Assembly (NCBI GenBank): GCA_013398295.1
Contig: VZSF01011130.1
Coordinates: forward strand, 127,263-191,262
Length of the DNA: 64,000 nucleotides
Direction of reading: 5' to 3'
From: Chionis minor
Taxonomy: Eukaryota > Chordata > Aves > Charadriiformes > Chionididae
This document shows positions 62,220 to 64,000 of the stretch, piece by piece (position 1 is the stretch's first letter; the number at the start of each line of letters is the position of its first letter). Below the pieces are notes generated by a model. It did no database searches, had not been told where the DNA came from, and saw nothing but the letters and a program-made list of their open reading frames with translations. The translations under genes were made by a program, and so were the position numbers.

Positions 62220-63838
62220 GAGATGTGTGAACTTTTGGAATGCATTAGGGGATGATAAACTCCCACCTTACGCTGAATTTGTTCAAGACTTACAGCTCCA
62301 GCTGGATGCGCTTAAATCTATGGGGCCCAATGGGATTCATTGCAAGAGCTGGCCAATGTCATAGTGGGACCTCTCTTCATTATTTTTCAATGGTCTTTGG
62401 AGTCTGGAGAGGTCCCAGTTGACTGGAAGCTGTCGAATGTCCCAATTTTCAAGACGGGAAAGAAGGAAGCCCCTGGTAATTACAGGTCTGTCAGTCTCAC
62501 CTCAGTGCCTGGTAAAATTATGGAGAAGAATATTCTGGGAGTTGCTGAAAAACAATCGAGACAACGCGGTCATTGGTCATAGCCAGCATGGGTTCACAAG
62601 GAGAAAGTGCTGCTTAACCAACTTAATTTCCTTTCATGAAAAGGTCACCCATATAGGTGAGCAAGGGAAGCCAGTAGATGTGGTGGTTTTGGATTTTAGC
62701 AAAGCTGTTGATACTGTCTTTCTCAGTATCCTTCTGTATACAATGCCCAGCATACAGCTAGACAAGTCCATAGTACACTGGGTGGGCCATTGGCTGACGG
62801 GTCAAGCTCAAAGAGTTACTGTAAATGGGGTTACATCAGGCTGGTGGTCAGCCACCAGTGGGGTTCCCCAGGGCTCAATTTTAGGGGCAGTTCTCTTAAA
62901 TGTTTCTATAAATGATCTGGACGCAAGAATCGAAAGTACAGTAAGTAAGTTTGCTGATGATACTAAACTAGGAGAAGCTATGGACTCCCTTGAGGTTAGA
63001 GAGGCCTTAGAGGGAGATCTGGATAGACTAGAGCTGGGCAGTCACCAACCACATGAAATTTAAGAAGAGAAAGTGCCAGATTCTCTACCTGTGATGGCGC
63101 AATCCTGGTTATACATACAAATTGTGGGATGAGAATCTGAAGAGCAGCCCTGTGGAAAGAGAACTGGGGGTTTGGGTTGATGGCAAGTTGAATATGAGTC
63201 AACAGTGTGCCCTGGCAGTCAAAAGGGCCAACCATGTCCTGGGGTGCATCAAGCACATCATAGCTAGCCAGTCAAGGGAAGTGACTGTCCCATTCCACAC
63301 CGCACTGGTGCAGTCCAGCCTTGAGTACTGTGTGCAGTTTTAGGCACCTCAATATAAGAAGGACATCAAACCATTAGAATGTGTTCAGAGAAGGGCAACC
63401 AAGATGGGGAACGGTCTTGAGGGCAAGACGAGGAGCAGTTGAGGTCTCTTGATTTGTTCAGCTTGGAGTTTCTTTGTTTGGAAGGAACTCACCTCAGTCT
63501 ACAACTTCCTCAAGGGAGGCAGCGGAGGGGGAGGTGCTGATCTCCCCTCTCTAGTGACCAGAGACAGGACATAAAGAAATGGAATGAAGCTGTGTCAGAG
63601 GAAGATCAGGTTGGACATCAGGAAAAAGCTATTCGTGGAGAGGGTGGTTGGTCACTGGAACAGGGTCCCCAAGGAAGTGGTCACGGCACCAAGCCCGTCA
63701 GAGTTTAAGGAGTGTCTGGACAACACTCTTAGTTATATGGTTTACTTTTAGGTAGTCCTGTGAGGAACAGGGGATTGGACTCTATCCTTACAGATCTCTT
63801 CCAACTTGAGATATTCTATGATTCTACGATTCTATGAT
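62220..63838 (+). mobile_element. CR1 LINE, reverse transcriptase and complete 3' end
   Basis: Plus-strand CR1, 5'-truncated before the RT. It reads QLDALKSMGPNGIH, GEVPVDWKLSNVPIFKTGKKEAPGNYRSVSLTSVPGK, QHGFTRRKCCLTNLISFHEK, DFSKAVDTV, GVPQGSILGAVLL and an intact FADDT (about 62950-62964). Frames 62340-62582, 62419-63063 and 63122-63343 show that at least two frameshifts interrupt it, and a stop follows QF near 63343. Beyond that, the thumb and C-terminal codons are decayed. It ends in the CR1 tail with three ATTCTATG-type units (63813-63838). Its first 200 bp are repeated left of the gap at 62150. Confidence 0.93.
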
Positions 63839-64000
63839 TAGTTGTCAGAGGTCTGGATTTGGAGGAGGAAAGAAAACCTGGCTATTAAAGGCTTTTCTGA
63901 TCGGGCAGAAAATCTGACAGCTTTGCTGATGGTTTATTTTCAGTGTTTTCTTAATTGGGCCTTATAGTGTCTAGTATTTGCGTAAGATTCAAGAGTTGTT
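63839..64000. other. Non-coding flank to window end
   Basis: No feature recognised. Confidence 0.5.

Noticed and set aside
1..64000. CRISPR array, operons or other prokaryotic systems
   Set aside because: No regularly spaced repeats, no dense coding, and clear vertebrate retroelements throughout.

Overview
The window looks like AT-rich bird (or close archosaur) chromosomal DNA. The evidence is its repeats: many 5'-truncated CR1 LINE fragments, two of which keep the ATTCTATG-type CR1 3' tail, and four solitary LTRs of avian endogenous-retrovirus type. I see no prokaryotic gene organisation, no CRISPR array, no rRNA and no tRNA that I can support.

The only host protein-coding sequence I can support is two consecutive exons on the minus strand: 55535-55643 (109 nt), then 52494-52714 (221 nt), separated by a 2,820-bp phase-0 intron. 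Both have good splice sites. Together they encode the second half of a laminin G domain followed by the start of an EGF-like domain. I assign them to the photoreceptor gene EYS (eyes shut homolog), which has this LamG-EGF architecture and very large introns. I could not find the neighbouring exons, so most of the window would be EYS intron.

Layout: 1-2410 minus-strand CR1 (endonuclease to RT, decayed). 4045-5351 plus-strand CR1. 5352-12053 non-repetitive. 12054-13328 a younger CR1 with an uninterrupted C-terminal RT reading frame, preceded by a 28-bp perfect palindrome and a 14-bp direct repeat. 13551-14058 solo LTR. 15115-15600 possible ancient CR1. 21109-21287 and 23160-23533 CR1 scraps. 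23917-24683 minus-strand solo LTR with a perfect 5-bp target duplication. 28950-30048 ERVL-type solo LTR. 30741-31262 CR1 fragment. 31443-44964 mostly unique sequence with a GC-rich island near 34.5 kb and a perfect 15-bp-arm hairpin at 40502. 44965-45504 a second copy of the 13.5-kb LTR family. 45660-45975 another GC-rich island. 47879-52152 an almost identical repeated block around two single-N gaps. 52494-55643 the two exons. 55644-61880 unique intron-like sequence. 61881-62420 another duplicated block around a single N. 62220-63838 a plus-strand CR1 with its 3' tail.

The most consequential observation for a user is that the duplicated blocks at 47.9-52.2 kb and 61.9-62.4 kb look like unmerged overlapping contigs (false duplications), not biology. 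I found no convincing undescribed biological system.
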